Part shown: positions 38,404 through 38,507 of the stretch, piece by piece
How the letters are laid out: every line of letters begins with the position of its first letter
How positions within the stretch are numbered: the first letter of the stretch is position 1
NCBI GenBank assembly: GCA_002392965.1
Contig: DGIA01000033.1
Span: 87,338 to 125,844 of the forward strand
Source of the DNA: Bacteroidales bacterium UBA3834
Lineage (GTDB): Bacteria; Bacteroidota; Bacteroidia; Bacteroidales; P3
DNA length: 38,507 bases
Direction: 5' to 3'
Translations under genes and position numbers: made by a program
Notes under the pieces: generated by a model
Told to the model about the DNA's origin: nothing
The model's input: only the letters and a program-made list of their open reading frames with translations
Database searches by the model: none

Positions 38404-38480
38404 GGTGCTCGCCAGGTGCTTGTCAGGTGCTCGCCAGGTGTTCGTTAGGTGCTTGTTATATGTTCGTTAGGTGCTCGTTA
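38404..38480. repeat. Seven 11-bp repeats upstream of the TPR gene
   Basis: GGTGCTCGCCA, GGTGCTTGTCA, GGTGCTCGCCA, GGTGTTCGTTA, GGTGCTTGTTA, TATGTTCGTTA and GGTGCTCGTTA, in strict 11-bp register. They lie about 95 bp upstream of the TPR gene start, with nothing else recognised from 38310 to the end of the window. The word differs from the CTCCG family at 6046 and 29901 but the unit length is the same. Confidence 0.9.
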
Positions 38481-38507
38481 TATTGTCTTGCGCTGAAAAA
38501 AGTTGAC

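Noticed and set aside
1..38507. Insertion sequences, prophage, integrases, tRNA or rRNA genes
   Set aside because: No transposase, integrase or phage protein motifs were seen on either strand, and no cloverleaf or rRNA segment was recognised.

Overview
The window looks like a chromosomal segment of a fairly GC-rich member of the Bacteroidales (phylum Bacteroidota). The evidence is: type IX secretion/gliding proteins (a GldD lipoprotein, a PorE-like OmpA protein); Bacteroidota-specific families (DUF4292 lipoprotein, PG_1098-like methyltransferase, viroplasmin-RNase H); promoters of the Bacteroidota type (TTTG, about 19 bp, TAnnTTTG); and few Shine-Dalgarno sites. No tRNA, rRNA, phage, insertion sequence or CRISPR was found. 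Almost everything is housekeeping.

Layout. 1-6.0 kb, minus strand: thyA, manC, asnS, ribD, a YigZ protein and nagB, tightly packed. 6.3-9.0 kb, plus: a UvrD/PcrA helicase and dtd. 9.0-11.0 kb, minus: RNase H, prmC and yccF. 11.1-12.0 kb, plus: an AT-rich orphan lipoprotein that stands out in composition, followed by a phased palindrome array. 12.3-15.5 kb, minus: the ribosomal operon rplM-rpsI-rpsB-tsf with a clear promoter and two structured leaders. 15.6-19.3 kb, minus: a PorE-like protein and miaA. 19.6-24.0 kb, minus: mrdA (PBP2), rodA and clpX. 24.1-24.8 kb, plus: an ECF sigma factor. 24.9-28.0 kb, plus: SpoU-type RNA methyltransferase, thiL, pcm and gldD, coupled by short gaps or ATGA overlaps. 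28.1-29.8 kb, minus: a Na/Pi cotransporter. 30.2-32.8 kb, plus: the B12-dependent ribonucleotide reductase. 32.8-38.3 kb, minus: TPR lipoprotein, DUF4292 lipoprotein, LolA-like protein, tadA, a sugar nucleotidyltransferase and a methyltransferase.

The most unusual layer is not a gene. At least ten places carry clusters of short degenerate repeats whose unit is an odd number of bases: 7, 9 or 11. Different loci use different words but keep strict register. They fill gaps between genes exactly, or sit in frame inside loops of conserved enzymes (RibD, PrmC twice, RNase H, SpoU methyltransferase twice). At three intergenic loci and in ribD the array switches orientation halfway, so the transcript could fold into a large hairpin. 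The overall look recalls the heptanucleotide STRR repeats of cyanobacteria. Separately, five palindromes spaced 41-42 bp apart lie beside the tsf terminator.

Other points of interest are candidate RNA structures before rpsB and nrdJ, a hairpin presenting the thyA start codon, a possible degenerate retropepsin-like tail on the PorE-like protein, and homopolymer tracts in porE (C8) and the nagB leader (G9).
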